Assembly: GCA_002452405.1 (NCBI GenBank)
Contig: DKFP01000005.1
Coordinates: 15,856 to 79,855, forward strand
Reading direction: 5' to 3'
Source: Deferribacteraceae bacterium UBA6793
Lineage (GTDB): Bacteria > Chrysiogenota > Deferribacteres > Deferribacterales > Geovibrionaceae
DNA length: 64,000 bases
The position numbers and the translations under genes are program-made. The notes beneath the pieces are model-generated. The model was not told where the DNA came from. It did no database searches and saw only the letters and a program-made list of their open reading frames with translations. Shown here one piece after another: positions 1 to 8,982 of the stretch (position 1 is its first letter; every line of letters starts with the position of its first letter).

Positions 1-6
1 CGGCTG

Positions 7-912
7 ATGAAATGCATTAAGTGCGAAGAGAATGCCGTAATAAGCCTGAGCAGGCACAACGCGGGGTTCTGTAAGGAGCATTTTACAGAGTATTTCCACA
101 GACAGGTGGAGGCGGCGATAAAGGAATATGCCATGCTGAAAACCTCTGACCGCATCATGGTCTGCGTTTCCGGCGGAAAGGACAGTCTTGTCCTCTGGCA
201 TATCCTCAACCTTATGGGCTATAAGACCGCAGGAATGTACGTCAGTCTCGGCATCGGTGAATATTCTCAGAAGTCGAAAGCGAAAGTTAACGCTTTTGCT
301 CAGAAAAACGGGCTGGATGCTATAATTGTTGACCTTGACGACGAAGGATGTCCCATACCTCTTCTGGCGGCGCGGACAAAGCGTAACGCCTGTTCTGTCT
401 GCGGACAGGTCAAAAGGCATTTCTTTAATAAGGTCGCTCTTGACGGCGGATTTACTGTAGCCGCCACAGGGCATAACCTTGACGACGAGGCGGCACGCCT
501 GTTCGGAAACGTTCTGCGCTGGGACACGAAGCACCTTGCAAAGATGAGCCCCGTTCTGCCGGAAGAGGGCGAAACCATAAAGCGTAAAGTCAAACCGCTG
601 ATACGCCTCCCTGAGCGCGAAGTTGCGGCATATGCGTTTTTGAACGGAATAGACTATATACCCGATGAATGTCCCAAAAGCCGCGGTGCGTCTTCGCTTA
701 AATATAAAGAAGTGCTGAACGAACTGGAGGCAAGCTCCCCCGGAACGAAACACTTTTTTTACGGCGAGTTTTTCAGGGCAGCGGCAGACAGGTTTCCATA
801 TATAACCAATGAAAACGATGAAGATAAAATGAAAAAATGTATAAAATGCGGAGCGGAAACGTATCTTGACGTGTGCTCCTTTTGCAGATTAAAGGAGAAA
901 CTGAATGGCTAA
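7..912 (+). CDS. ttuA: tRNA 2-thiouridine synthase, TtuA/Ncs6-like PP-loop ATPase
   Basis: Predicted to adenylate and thiolate U54 in the tRNA T-loop. The PP-loop motif SGGKDS lies at residues 55-60. Cys129, Cys132 and Cys222 match the three Fe-S ligands known in TtuA. An N-terminal zinc site (CxxC at 3-6 plus Cys22/His25) and a C-terminal CxxC...CxxC site (278-293) flank the core, giving the full TtuA architecture at 301 aa. The start was chosen because the family begins with a CxxC at once; only six bases precede it, so an extension beyond the window edge cannot be excluded. It overlaps trmI by 8 bp, indicating translational coupling. Confidence 0.85.
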   Translation: MKCIKCEENAVISLSRHNAGFCKEHFTEYFHRQVEAAIKEYAMLKTSDRIMVCVSGGKDSLVLWHILNLMGYKTAGMYVSLGIGEYSQKSKAKVNAFAQKNGLDAIIVDLDDEGCPIPLLAARTKRNACSVCGQVKRHFFNKVALDGGFTVAATGHNLDDEAARLFGNVLRWDTKHLAKMSPVLPEEGETIKRKVKPLIRLPEREVAAYAFLNGIDYIPDECPKSRGASSLKYKEVLNELEASSPGTKHFFYGEFFRAAADRFPYITNENDEDKMKKCIKCGAETYLDVCSFCRLKEKLNG

Positions 913-1759
913 GATAGGTTTTGGCTCACTTGCATTTGTAATAGACGAAGTCAGGGGCAAACGCCACCTGCTCAGGATGAAAGAGGGCGTGCGTTTCAGC
1001 ACCCAGTTCGGTTTTATCGACCACGAAGACATCATCGCCGCAGGCGACGGCGGTGTTGCATACACCCAAAAGGGCGTTGCATACAGAGTGTTTTACCCCA
1101 CATACAGCGATTATGTTATGAACATCAAGCGCCGCGCACAGATAATCTATCCCAAAGACAGCGCAGCTATCATTATGTCAGGAGATATTCACGGCGACCA
1201 GCGTGTTCTGGAATCCGGTATCGGTCAGGGCGCTATGTCAATCGCATTGCTCCATGCACTCGGCGGCAAAGGACAGCTCACAAGCTATGAACTGCGTGAA
1301 GATTTCGCCATGGACGCGGCAAAATTCATAGGAGAATATTATGGCGAAGCTCCTAATCATTCGATAGAGATAAGAAGCGTTTATGACGGCATAGATGGCG
1401 AGTTTGACAGGATAGTCCTTGACCTGCCTGAACCCTGGCACGTTGTTAAACATTGCGACAAAGGGCTTGTTAACGGCGGACTTATCGTGTGCTATCTGCC
1501 GACGATATTGCAGGCTGTCAACCTTGTGGAACACCTGAAAGCCAGCGGATATTTCGAAGAGATTGAGACATTTGAGATAACCAAGCGCCCTTGGAAAATA
1601 GACGGACGTTCCGTTCGCCCTGAAATGTGGACATACAACCACAGTGCGTTTCTTATTAAGGCGCGTAAGGTTGTTCCCATGCCCGTCCGCGAAATAAACA
1701 GGGACGAAGTCAGCGACAAAACGGCTAAATCCGAAGAGGCATTGCCTGAAGAGGATTAA
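905..1759 (+). CDS. trmI: tRNA (adenine-58-N1)-methyltransferase TrmI
   Basis: SAM-dependent enzyme making m1A58 in the tRNA T-loop. An N-terminal beta domain (about 1-70) precedes a Rossmann methyltransferase with SAM motif ESGIGQGAMS near residue 101 and the DLPEPW motif near 175, both typical of TrmI. Length 284 aa is normal apart from a charged tail of about 20 residues. An AAGGAGA ribosome site lies inside the preceding gene, with which it overlaps by 8 bp. Its partner acts on U54, four bases away in the same loop. The stop codon overlaps the convergent pseudopilin stop by 3 bp. Confidence 0.92.
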   Translation: MAKIGFGSLAFVIDEVRGKRHLLRMKEGVRFSTQFGFIDHEDIIAAGDGGVAYTQKGVAYRVFYPTYSDYVMNIKRRAQIIYPKDSAAIIMSGDIHGDQRVLESGIGQGAMSIALLHALGGKGQLTSYELREDFAMDAAKFIGEYYGEAPNHSIEIRSVYDGIDGEFDRIVLDLPEPWHVVKHCDKGLVNGGLIVCYLPTILQAVNLVEHLKASGYFEEIETFEITKRPWKIDGRSVRPEMWTYNHSAFLIKARKVVPMPVREINRDEVSDKTAKSEEALPEED

Positions 1760-3780
1760 TACTGCGTCACGGACGATCTGAAGTTAGTTATGATATACTC
1801 AATATAAGTGGCGTTGCTTGACCCCCATTTGCCAGATGTAAACCCGACGCGGATAGTGTCGAGCGTTCTGCCGGTTGATGTCGTATCGTCAGGTATGCAG
1901 CTGCTCATTAAAGGATTTCCGACAGTTGTCGGGTAGTGTCTTGTAGATGATGGCTGTGTTACATAATCGTATGTGTGATTTAATGTGACATCCTGCATTT
2001 CTTTTTTTAAATCAGCCGAATTGTTTATCGAGTTTTCATCTTTTCTCCAGACATTGATGAATATGTAGTTATTTATCCCGGTTTGCTTGTTGCAATCGGT
2101 ACATTTGTAGTTGCAGCCTGATACCGCTTCAACCCGAAGACCATAGAGTGATGGCGTGGTTTTGTCATAGTTATTAGGTATCATTTCGGTAGAAGAGTCA
2201 TAATAGCACCCTCTGCCTGTAACTTTCGAACCCCCGCATGACTGGTTGTGTGACCAATAATCTGCCGTATCTCCATAATTACCATGGATTGTCCTTGGGA
2301 ATATTTTATATTTCTGCCATGGGCTGTATACTCTATATCCTTCTGTAGAATCATATTTTGGGTGTGAGCTGTTATAAGAACTCCAATCTATTACATCCAC
2401 ATTGGAAATAATGCCCAGATGATTGTTATTCGGGTCTCCTGACTGATCATTCTGTAAATCAAACTCGACTGCAAAACTATTACCCCAGTTGAGGTATTGT
2501 TCGCCCATGCTGCCGTAACCTAGTTGAGGTCCGGCATCTCCAACAAGACCGAGAGTAGTTTTTTTAACGTTATTTGAATCGTTGTAATATGATTTGATTA
2601 CTGCAAAAGTGAAGCCGAAGGCAGGTCTCGGATAACCCCATGTATCGTTCGGATTATGTGTATAGTTATAAACAAAATATGCGGCAAATTTTCCGTGATT
2701 TTCAAATTTGGGACAAGCATTGCTGTTGGTTATATCCGGAGAGCAGCTTGAGAATACTGAGGTTGAAGAGTCTCCGTTGTTTTGAACAATTTTCAATTCA
2801 TTTTCATTTATTATAACAGAGGCAGTGTCCGGATTTCCCTGAGTACTGACAGTTTCGCCTTTATTGGATTGAAAATCGCTGAAACCGCCGGAAGGTGGTT
2901 CGCCACCTGTCGGTGCTTCCATGGCAACTTCGAAATTGCGCAATATTCTCAGGTCGAAATTTTTTGTAATAGTTATTCCGTTTGCGTCTTCAAGCCGAAC
3001 TTTTATCAGTGCGGAACCGCTGTCTGATTCAGCTATTGAAAGCTGTTTCGTATCCGAATGAAGAGTAATTGTGTCGTTAGTAACACCGTTTGCGGATGTG
3101 CAGTCTCCTATGTTTTTCATTGAGTGCGTTTTATCGCTGTTATTTATTCCGAAATACATCTGGTTTTTGACGGTTGCGGAGTTGTCTGACTCAACACACC
3201 ATTTGTACGGGCTTGTGCCGCCTTTGGGGGTGAGTTTGAAACTGTAGGTGTTTGACACTATCGCGTCAGGCAGTTTGTTCTGCTCTATACTCAGCGAACC
3301 GTCGCAGCCTGCCATAGCCTGTAACGTGCCCAGATTCATCCAGCCGACCACGTCATCGTTGCCGTTATTGAATGTGTATGTGTTGTCCGACTTGGTGTAT
3401 TGCTGCTGTCCGTCCTCTCCGGTGCTGATAACAAGGAACGCTATGTTGTTTTCCGTGACCGCACCGTTTATGCTCATATCTGTGGTTTGCACGGAGCAGA
3501 TGTCTGTGTCTTCAAGGTTTTCAGCTGCTGCGTATACAAGAGCTCTTCCGAACGTATCGTTTGTTTGAGAAGTTGCTCTGTCAAGTGTTGCAGGTAATCG
3601 TCTCCCTTTTACGGTATATGCCGCAATATCCTTAACTATCAGAGCTATATTGTTTCTTGTGGCTGTCTGTTTGTTGTTGTTGAAAGCGCCGAAAAGGATT
3701 TTCATTGCTCCGGCGGAAAGCACGCCGACAATGATAAGCACGATGGCAAGTTCAAGCAGTGTAAATCCTTTTTTGTTCAT
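1756..3780 (-). CDS. Large type IV pseudopilin with C-terminal L-type-lectin-like domain
   Basis: The N-terminus is a class III signal: KKG, then FTLLE with Glu at +5, then a hydrophobic helix to about residue 28, so it should be cleaved by prepilin peptidase and assembled or membrane-held. At 674 aa it is far longer than normal pilins. Residues about 30-165 form a pilin-like region, and about 170-285 an Ig-like segment shared with the divergent paralogue. Residues about 375-674 resemble legume lectins: FGFTFA, then LGL, then AVEFD and DPNNNHLGI near 433-455, ending with IRVGF near 650. The Glu, Asp, Asp and His of the lectin metal site are kept. A sugar-binding adhesive role is inferred. Several Cys residues suggest disulfides. 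Confidence 0.75.
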   Translation of the reverse strand: MNKKGFTLLELAIVLIIVGVLSAGAMKILFGAFNNNKQTATRNNIALIVKDIAAYTVKGRRLPATLDRATSQTNDTFGRALVYAAAENLEDTDICSVQTTDMSINGAVTENNIAFLVISTGEDGQQQYTKSDNTYTFNNGNDDVVGWMNLGTLQAMAGCDGSLSIEQNKLPDAIVSNTYSFKLTPKGGTSPYKWCVESDNSATVKNQMYFGINNSDKTHSMKNIGDCTSANGVTNDTITLHSDTKQLSIAESDSGSALIKVRLEDANGITITKNFDLRILRNFEVAMEAPTGGEPPSGGFSDFQSNKGETVSTQGNPDTASVIINENELKIVQNNGDSSTSVFSSCSPDITNSNACPKFENHGKFAAYFVYNYTHNPNDTWGYPRPAFGFTFAVIKSYYNDSNNVKKTTLGLVGDAGPQLGYGSMGEQYLNWGNSFAVEFDLQNDQSGDPNNNHLGIISNVDVIDWSSYNSSHPKYDSTEGYRVYSPWQKYKIFPRTIHGNYGDTADYWSHNQSCGGSKVTGRGCYYDSSTEMIPNNYDKTTPSLYGLRVEAVSGCNYKCTDCNKQTGINNYIFINVWRKDENSINNSADLKKEMQDVTLNHTYDYVTQPSSTRHYPTTVGNPLMSSCIPDDTTSTGRTLDTIRVGFTSGKWGSSNATYIEYIITNFRSSVTQY

Positions 3781-3863
3781 GTGTGTTCCAAATACCTTAT
3801 ATGTATTGAATTATATACCAAGTCAGGCTTTTTTTTAAGAGAAAATTATATTATTATATTGTT

Positions 3864-4871
3864 ATGAAGATAAACGATAAAGGTTTTTCACTTATAGAGA
3901 TGGCTATTGTGCTGGTGATATTCGGACTTGTTCTTGCGTCCGCATCATCTATCCTTACGCTTTTCGTCAACCGCGGCGGCGCAGAAAAAACAAGACAGAT
4001 GATGGTATCGGATAAGAACGCCATTGTCAGCTATGCGCAGACTAATAAAGAATTGCCTGATGAAAACGACACGGAAACTGATAATGATTTTGAGGATGCT
4101 GTTTCGTATCCCGCCGACAGCAACAATCAGAACTTTTTTTATTATTCCGACCCTAATCTTTTGAAGTCCACATGGGGATTGACTAATGCTGCTTTTGCCA
4201 ATATAAGCATAATTTGCGGTTTAAGCTCCACCAATACTTCCGTCAAATTGTGTGAAAACAAAGCCTGTACTTCCCCTACTTCAACAATAAGCAATGTTGC
4301 TTTCGTAATCGTCAGCAACGGAGAGAATAAAATCAGACAGACTGCTGTCAGCAGTAACGTGATAAATGTATACCCGCAGGGGACAGACCTTGTAGGGATT
4401 GATGATAGCGATGTTTCCACCACAAAAATGAAATACGACGACATTGTTGACTGGATATCCCTTGATGAATTGCGTTCAAAGGTCGGCTGCGACGGGGAAA
4501 GCATCAAATTTATGACTCAGACTCTTCCCTATGCGAAAAAAGGAACTGCCTACTCCGTGCGTCTTTATGTTGACGGCGGTATCCCTTATGCAGGAACAGG
4601 CAACGTAGCCCAATACGGGTTTAAAATTGAAGACGTTGACGATAACGCCGAACTCAGGACGGATGGACTGAAATTTTACTTTTCTGACAGTGATACAAAC
4701 GAATTGCTTACCACCGCTTCAACATTCAGCCAGGGTTCTTTTGTAAGAATTGCAGGAAACAGTACAAATTTTTCTCAGCAAGTGTATAAAATAACTATAC
4801 AGGTGCAGGACAGAACGATGTCGTCCAGCGCTCACTACACCAGAACATTTATAATAAACGCGACAAACTGA
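3864..4871 (+). CDS. Large type IV pseudopilin, divergent paralogue
   Basis: The prepilin signal is DKG followed by FSLIEMAIVLVIFGLVLA, with Glu at +5 after the cleavage glycine. The 335-aa product shares with the minus-strand pseudopilin a segment containing DIVDWISLDELR...GCDG followed by LPYAKKGTAYSVRL, matching VVGWMNLGTLQ...GCDG and LPDAIVSNTYSFKL there. The C-terminal 110 residues look like an Ig-type beta domain. It lacks the lectin-like extension. It is transcribed away from its paralogue across an 83-bp gap that must hold both promoters. A minor pilin or a surface pseudopilin role is likely; the exact machine is unknown because no pil or gsp assembly gene is in the window. Confidence 0.75.
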   Translation: MKINDKGFSLIEMAIVLVIFGLVLASASSILTLFVNRGGAEKTRQMMVSDKNAIVSYAQTNKELPDENDTETDNDFEDAVSYPADSNNQNFFYYSDPNLLKSTWGLTNAAFANISIICGLSSTNTSVKLCENKACTSPTSTISNVAFVIVSNGENKIRQTAVSSNVINVYPQGTDLVGIDDSDVSTTKMKYDDIVDWISLDELRSKVGCDGESIKFMTQTLPYAKKGTAYSVRLYVDGGIPYAGTGNVAQYGFKIEDVDDNAELRTDGLKFYFSDSDTNELLTTASTFSQGSFVRIAGNSTNFSQQVYKITIQVQDRTMSSSAHYTRTFIINATN

Positions 4872-4872
4872 C

Positions 4873-5568
4873 ATGATAGAAAAAATAACACCTTCAAACG
4901 TAACATCAATATCCGCAGGGAAGAAGCAGAACATACAGAATACCGCTGTGTCCGACGTGCGCACGGAAGATACGGAAACGTCCGCTCCCGAAACACAGCA
5001 AACGTCTGCTCAGGTCAAAAGCAGGCTGGATTCTCCGTATTTACAGGCGCGCGATGTTCAGTCTAATGTCAGCTTTCAGCAGTCCAGAAGCTATGCTCTT
5101 CTGGATGTTAACAGCAAACTGCACGACCTGCGCAACCTCGCCATGCAGTATAAGAACAATGAACTGTCACTGCCGGAACAGGATGCCATCGTTGCAAAGG
5201 CGGAACAGGCGCTCTACGCCATCGACCAGACAGCCTCCTCTTCGCAGTTTCTCGGTACTAAGGTTATCAGCGATGCCGATTCGCGCGAGCTTGGGCTGGA
5301 GGTTATAAACCTCGAAGCGGGTGATCCTGTGGGACAGATTAACAGCGCAATGAAAAAGGTGGCTGCAAAACTTGCCATGAACAGCGCCCAAAGCGACACG
5401 GCAGACGTTCGTCTTGAGAATATCAAAAAATCAGCTGCCGAAATAATTTCCGAATTTCAGGCAGAACAGACGGCAAAAAGTATTATGAACTCGATACAAA
5501 ACGCCTCTCCCGATGAGCTTTATTCCGGTCTTGACTCCTCAAAAGTTTCCGAACTCCTCGGAATCTGA
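4873..5568 (+). CDS. Short flagellin-like protein
   Basis: I do not recognise a named family for this 231-aa protein. Residues about 78-133 (LHDLRNLAMQYKNNE... then QALYAIDQTASS, then FLGTKVI) follow the flagellin D1 pattern of LRxLAxQ, a spaced ExxxLxxID and an FxGxK motif. Residues about 175-215 resemble the flagellin C-terminal helix. The first 60 residues are polar and low complexity, without a signal peptide. There is no hypervariable central domain. It starts one base after the pseudopilin stop, so both are probably co-translated. It might be a FlaG/flagellin-derived cap or chaperone-like protein; function is not assignable from sequence alone. Confidence 0.55.
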   Translation: MIEKITPSNVTSISAGKKQNIQNTAVSDVRTEDTETSAPETQQTSAQVKSRLDSPYLQARDVQSNVSFQQSRSYALLDVNSKLHDLRNLAMQYKNNELSLPEQDAIVAKAEQALYAIDQTASSSQFLGTKVISDADSRELGLEVINLEAGDPVGQINSAMKKVAAKLAMNSAQSDTADVRLENIKKSAAEIISEFQAEQTAKSIMNSIQNASPDELYSGLDSSKVSELLGI

Positions 5569-5607
5569 CAAATCTTAAATTAATCTGACATTTCTCCGCC
5601 CGTTCTG

Positions 5608-5635
5608 TTGTTTCCGCTTTGTCCCATGATATAAT
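5608..5635 (+). promoter_or_regulatory. Sigma-70-type promoter upstream of fusA2
   Basis: TTGTTT at 5608-5613 and a perfect TATAAT at 5630-5635 are separated by 16 bp, about 36 bp before the fusA2 start. A strong AGGAGGGTG ribosome site follows at about 5659-5667. Confidence 0.6.
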
Positions 5636-5671
5636 TGATATATCGCATCCGACATTTCAGGAGGGTGACCT

Positions 5672-7732
5672 ATGGACATTCGAAAAATACGGAACATCGC
5701 TTTTATTTCTCACGGAGGTGCGGGCAAGACAAGTCTGGTTGAAGCCATTCTTTTCAACGCCAAGGCAACGAACAGAATCGGAAGTGTGGAAAACGGTACC
5801 AGTGTCATGGACTTTGACCCTGTTGAGATCGAAAGACATCTCTCCCTTCACGCAAAGGTCTGCTCAATCGAGTGGCTTGAAACCCTTATCAACATCGTGG
5901 ACACACCCGGATATGCAAACTTCCTGCACGAAACAAGGGCAGGTTTGTCCGCCGTTGGCGGTGCAGTGGTAATAGCATCCGCCATCACCGGAGTTAAGGC
6001 TGAAACCCAGCGAGTGTGGAAATTCTCAGAGGAGTTTGACCTCGCCAAACTTATATTTGTCAATAAAATGGACAAAGAACGGGCGGATTTCTTCCGTGCT
6101 CTTGGTGACATCGAAAAATCATTCAAGATAGACCCGCTCCCTCTTTTTCTGCCCATCGGAAAAGAAGCAGATTTCAAGGGTATAATAGACCTTGTTAAAA
6201 TGAAAGCATACATCTATCCGGCGGAACCAACTGCGGCGTATCAGGTTGAAGATATCCCGGCAGAACTGCTGCCGGAAGCTGAAAAATACAGAGTGAAGCT
6301 CCTTGAAGCGGTGAGCGAAACCGACGACAGTCTCATAGAAAAATATCTGGAAGAGGGCGACCTCTCCGAGGAAGAGATTACAGCCGGTCTGCGCGAGGGC
6401 ACGATAGCCAAAAGATTTATCCCGGTTATATGCGGCTCCGCAGTGAAAAATATCGGTAGCAAACTGCTTCTGGAAGCTATCATAAAATATCTTCCGTCTC
6501 CTGTTGAACGCGAACACAGGATAGCCACCATGGAAGAGACAGGAGAAGAGATATTCGTTGACCCCGCAAGCAAGGAGTTTTCCGCATACGTCTTCAAGAC
6601 GTTCATAGACCCGTTCGCAGGCAAGCTGACCATCTTCCGCGTCTATTCAGGCGAAATTGTTAACGACAGCGAGGTATTTAACACCAACGCAGGTAAAAAA
6701 GAGAAGATAACACAGCTTTATCTGTTACAGGGCAAAAACCACGTTAAGGTGGATAAGCTCACCGCAGGTCAGATAGGTATGGTTAATAAGCTGAAATATA
6801 CCGAGACTTTCGATACCCTATGCGACCCCAAACGCAAACTGGCTTTCCCGAAATATCAGCTTGCCGAACCTGTTCTGGCATACTCCATCAAGCCCAAGTC
6901 AAAGGACGACGAGGACAAGGTTTCAATGGGCGTTCACAGGCTTATGGAAGAGGATGTCGGTCTGCGTGTGGACAGGGATGAACGCACCGGCGACCTGCTT
7001 GTTAAGGGTATGGGGCAGATGCATATTGAGGTTGTTGTTGAAAAGCTGAAAGACAAATTCGGTGTAAGCGTTGAGCTTAAAGCACCGAAAGTGCCCTATA
7101 TGGAAACGATACGTAAACCCGCCAAAGGGCAGGGAAGATATAAGAAACAGTCCGGCGGACGCGGGCAGTACGGTGATGTTTTCATCGAACTGCACCCCAA
7201 TAGCGGAAACGGATTTGAATTTGTTAACAGTATTGTGGGCGGCGCCGTGCCCAGACAATATATCCCTGCCGTTGAAAAAGGTATCATTGAGGCAGCGGGA
7301 GAGGGCGTTTTAGGCGGCTTTCCGATGATAGATTTCAAGGCGGTTTTGTACGACGGATCGTACCATACGGTGGATTCTTCGGAGATGGCATTCTCAATAG
7401 CCGGCTCCCTGGCATTTAAAAAGGTTGCAATGGATGCCAAACCTGTGTTACTTGAACCTATTATGAATCTGGACGTTTTCGTTCCCGACGACATGACGGG
7501 AGCCGTTATCGGCGATCTGAACTCCAGACGCGGACGTATTGTCAATGTTGAGCCTGAGACAAACGGTCAGCACATCAGATCGCAGGTGCCTATGTCTGAG
7601 GTATTGAAATATGCTCCGGATTTGCGTAGTATGACAGGCGGACATGGTATGTTCACCATGGAGTTCTCTCATTATGAGGAACTGCCGTCCCACCTTGTTG
7701 ACAAAGTGGTAGCAGAAAATAAAGGGGCTTAA
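5672..7732 (+). CDS. fusA2: Elongation factor G-like GTPase (EF-G2 type)
   Basis: Translational GTPase of 686 aa with the five EF-G domains. G1 is GGAGKTSLVE (about residues 16-25), G3 is DTPGY and G4 is NKMD. The canonical EF-G G3 reads DTPGH; the Tyr here, and the G1 form, are typical of the EF-G2 paralogue group rather than the housekeeping factor. Domain IV and the C-terminal RRM-like domain are complete. Its cellular role may be a specialised ribosomal step. The start is set by AGGAGGGTG 4-10 bases upstream. An unknown membrane protein follows 9 bp downstream, probably in the same transcript. Confidence 0.88.
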   Translation: MDIRKIRNIAFISHGGAGKTSLVEAILFNAKATNRIGSVENGTSVMDFDPVEIERHLSLHAKVCSIEWLETLINIVDTPGYANFLHETRAGLSAVGGAVVIASAITGVKAETQRVWKFSEEFDLAKLIFVNKMDKERADFFRALGDIEKSFKIDPLPLFLPIGKEADFKGIIDLVKMKAYIYPAEPTAAYQVEDIPAELLPEAEKYRVKLLEAVSETDDSLIEKYLEEGDLSEEEITAGLREGTIAKRFIPVICGSAVKNIGSKLLLEAIIKYLPSPVEREHRIATMEETGEEIFVDPASKEFSAYVFKTFIDPFAGKLTIFRVYSGEIVNDSEVFNTNAGKKEKITQLYLLQGKNHVKVDKLTAGQIGMVNKLKYTETFDTLCDPKRKLAFPKYQLAEPVLAYSIKPKSKDDEDKVSMGVHRLMEEDVGLRVDRDERTGDLLVKGMGQMHIEVVVEKLKDKFGVSVELKAPKVPYMETIRKPAKGQGRYKKQSGGRGQYGDVFIELHPNSGNGFEFVNSIVGGAVPRQYIPAVEKGIIEAAGEGVLGGFPMIDFKAVLYDGSYHTVDSSEMAFSIAGSLAFKKVAMDAKPVLLEPIMNLDVFVPDDMTGAVIGDLNSRRGRIVNVEPETNGQHIRSQVPMSEVLKYAPDLRSMTGGHGMFTMEFSHYEELPSHLVDKVVAENKGA

Positions 7733-7741
7733 TCCGGTTAG

Positions 7742-8659
7742 ATGAATGAAATAAACCTGCTGAAATATCACAACAGGAGCGCCAGAGAGATACACATGCT
7801 CCTGACAGGGGAGCTGAGAGACGATTTTTTCAGCCGTGTGGTCTTCAGCGGAAAAGATAAGGCGGGTGGCAGACGTCAGGGTCTGTCCCTGCCTTTTATA
7901 ATACTTGCCGCGTTCCTATGCTCTTTATCCCCGTCTTTTGTTATTTATACCAAGTACATAAAGCAGCATGAAATCACTGTTCCCGCCATAGATAAAACAC
8001 TGAAGAATATAATGCCCGGATCCGATGCTCCGAAAAAAAAGGAGAAACCAGACCCTATGGTGCTGGAAGGCTATTCTAAAATAGGGGTGCTTGAAGAGGG
8101 CAGGTCTGAGGGGCAACAGGGCGTTATGATAGTTTCAGACTACGTCCCGCCGCAGGAAGAGAAAGAGGATAAGCCGGAAGAAAAAATTTCACCTATAACG
8201 AACATTGGCGAGCCTCCTAAACGTATCCCGCAGAGAAGCGTTGATCTCCTGCCTATTTATTCCGGTAATTATAAGATACTTTTTTCAGGTATCGACGGAC
8301 AGGCAACAAAGGATGTTAAAATACTTGCCGATAATAATGACCTTAAAATGACCAGAATTGGTTCCGAACGACGCGAAAACAAAAAATGGCATGTATATAA
8401 ATTCGATAGCCGCTCGACACTCGTTATTTCGGGCAGGAAGGTCAGATACATAAAAAGCTATGATGACAGTGGTTCCGCCATGGTTTTTCTTCAGGCAAAC
8501 AATGTAAAAGGTTTAATAGTACCAGAAACTTCAAAGACAGACCTTTATGACATTGAGGTGTGTTGCACCAGTCAGGAGCTGGCACAGAAACTGGCAAATG
8601 CAAGCGGCATCGGACCCACAAAATATAAAATATTAAATGAAAACGATAAAAACCGTTGA
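7742..8659 (+). CDS. Single-pass membrane protein of unknown function
   Basis: Not recognised. The 305-aa protein has a basic cytoplasmic N-terminus of about 45 residues, one transmembrane helix near 48-70 (LSLPFIILAAFLCSLSPSFV), a Lys/Glu/Pro-rich linker to about 165 and a C-terminal beta-rich domain of about 130 residues with two adjacent Cys near 278. This bitopic layout with a charged linker recalls Ton/Tol- or SPOR-type periplasmic proteins, but I see no diagnostic motif. It lies 9 bp after fusA2 and before the ihf gene. Confidence 0.6.
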   Translation: MNEINLLKYHNRSAREIHMLLTGELRDDFFSRVVFSGKDKAGGRRQGLSLPFIILAAFLCSLSPSFVIYTKYIKQHEITVPAIDKTLKNIMPGSDAPKKKEKPDPMVLEGYSKIGVLEEGRSEGQQGVMIVSDYVPPQEEKEDKPEEKISPITNIGEPPKRIPQRSVDLLPIYSGNYKILFSGIDGQATKDVKILADNNDLKMTRIGSERRENKKWHVYKFDSRSTLVISGRKVRYIKSYDDSGSAMVFLQANNVKGLIVPETSKTDLYDIEVCCTSQELAQKLANASGIGPTKYKILNENDKNR

Positions 8660-8706
8660 CGACAGGAATTTAAGCAGATACACTCAATAGTAGCGTGGAG
8701 GTTTAT

Positions 8707-8982
8707 ATGACTAAAGCTGATATTGTTGAGTTGATTCACGAGCGTCTCGGACTTACTAAAAAAGATATCGCAAAGGTTGTCGATGAACTTTTTACTGAGG
8801 TCCGCACAAAAATCCTCGAAAAAACTAACGTTAAAATTTCCGGTTTCGGTAACTTCGAGGTTAAAAAGAGAGGACGCAGAATAGGTCGTAACCCCAAAAC
8901 AGGTATCGAAACTGTTATCGAACCCAGAACTGTTGTTGTCTTTCGCCCCAGCCAGATATTTAAAGACGAGGTAAATGACTAA
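8707..8982 (+). CDS. ihfA: HU/IHF family DNA-binding protein, IHF-alpha-like
   Basis: Histone-like DNA-bending protein of 91 aa, the family length. It has the signature GFGNFEVKKRGRRIGRNPKTG with the DNA-arm proline region and a FRPSQ end. GGAGG at 8697-8701 places the start at 8707 rather than at the GTG twelve bases earlier. The next gene, a MerR-type regulator, overlaps by 8 bp; an ihf-merR pairing is common in Gram-negative anaerobes. The alpha versus beta assignment is inferred. Confidence 0.92.
   Translation: MTKADIVELIHERLGLTKKDIAKVVDELFTEVRTKILEKTNVKISGFGNFEVKKRGRRIGRNPKTGIETVIEPRTVVVFRPSQIFKDEVND

Noticed and set aside
300..593. Minus-strand open frame inside the TtuA gene
   Set aside because: Shadow frame without ribosome site; the plus-strand gene has all family motifs.
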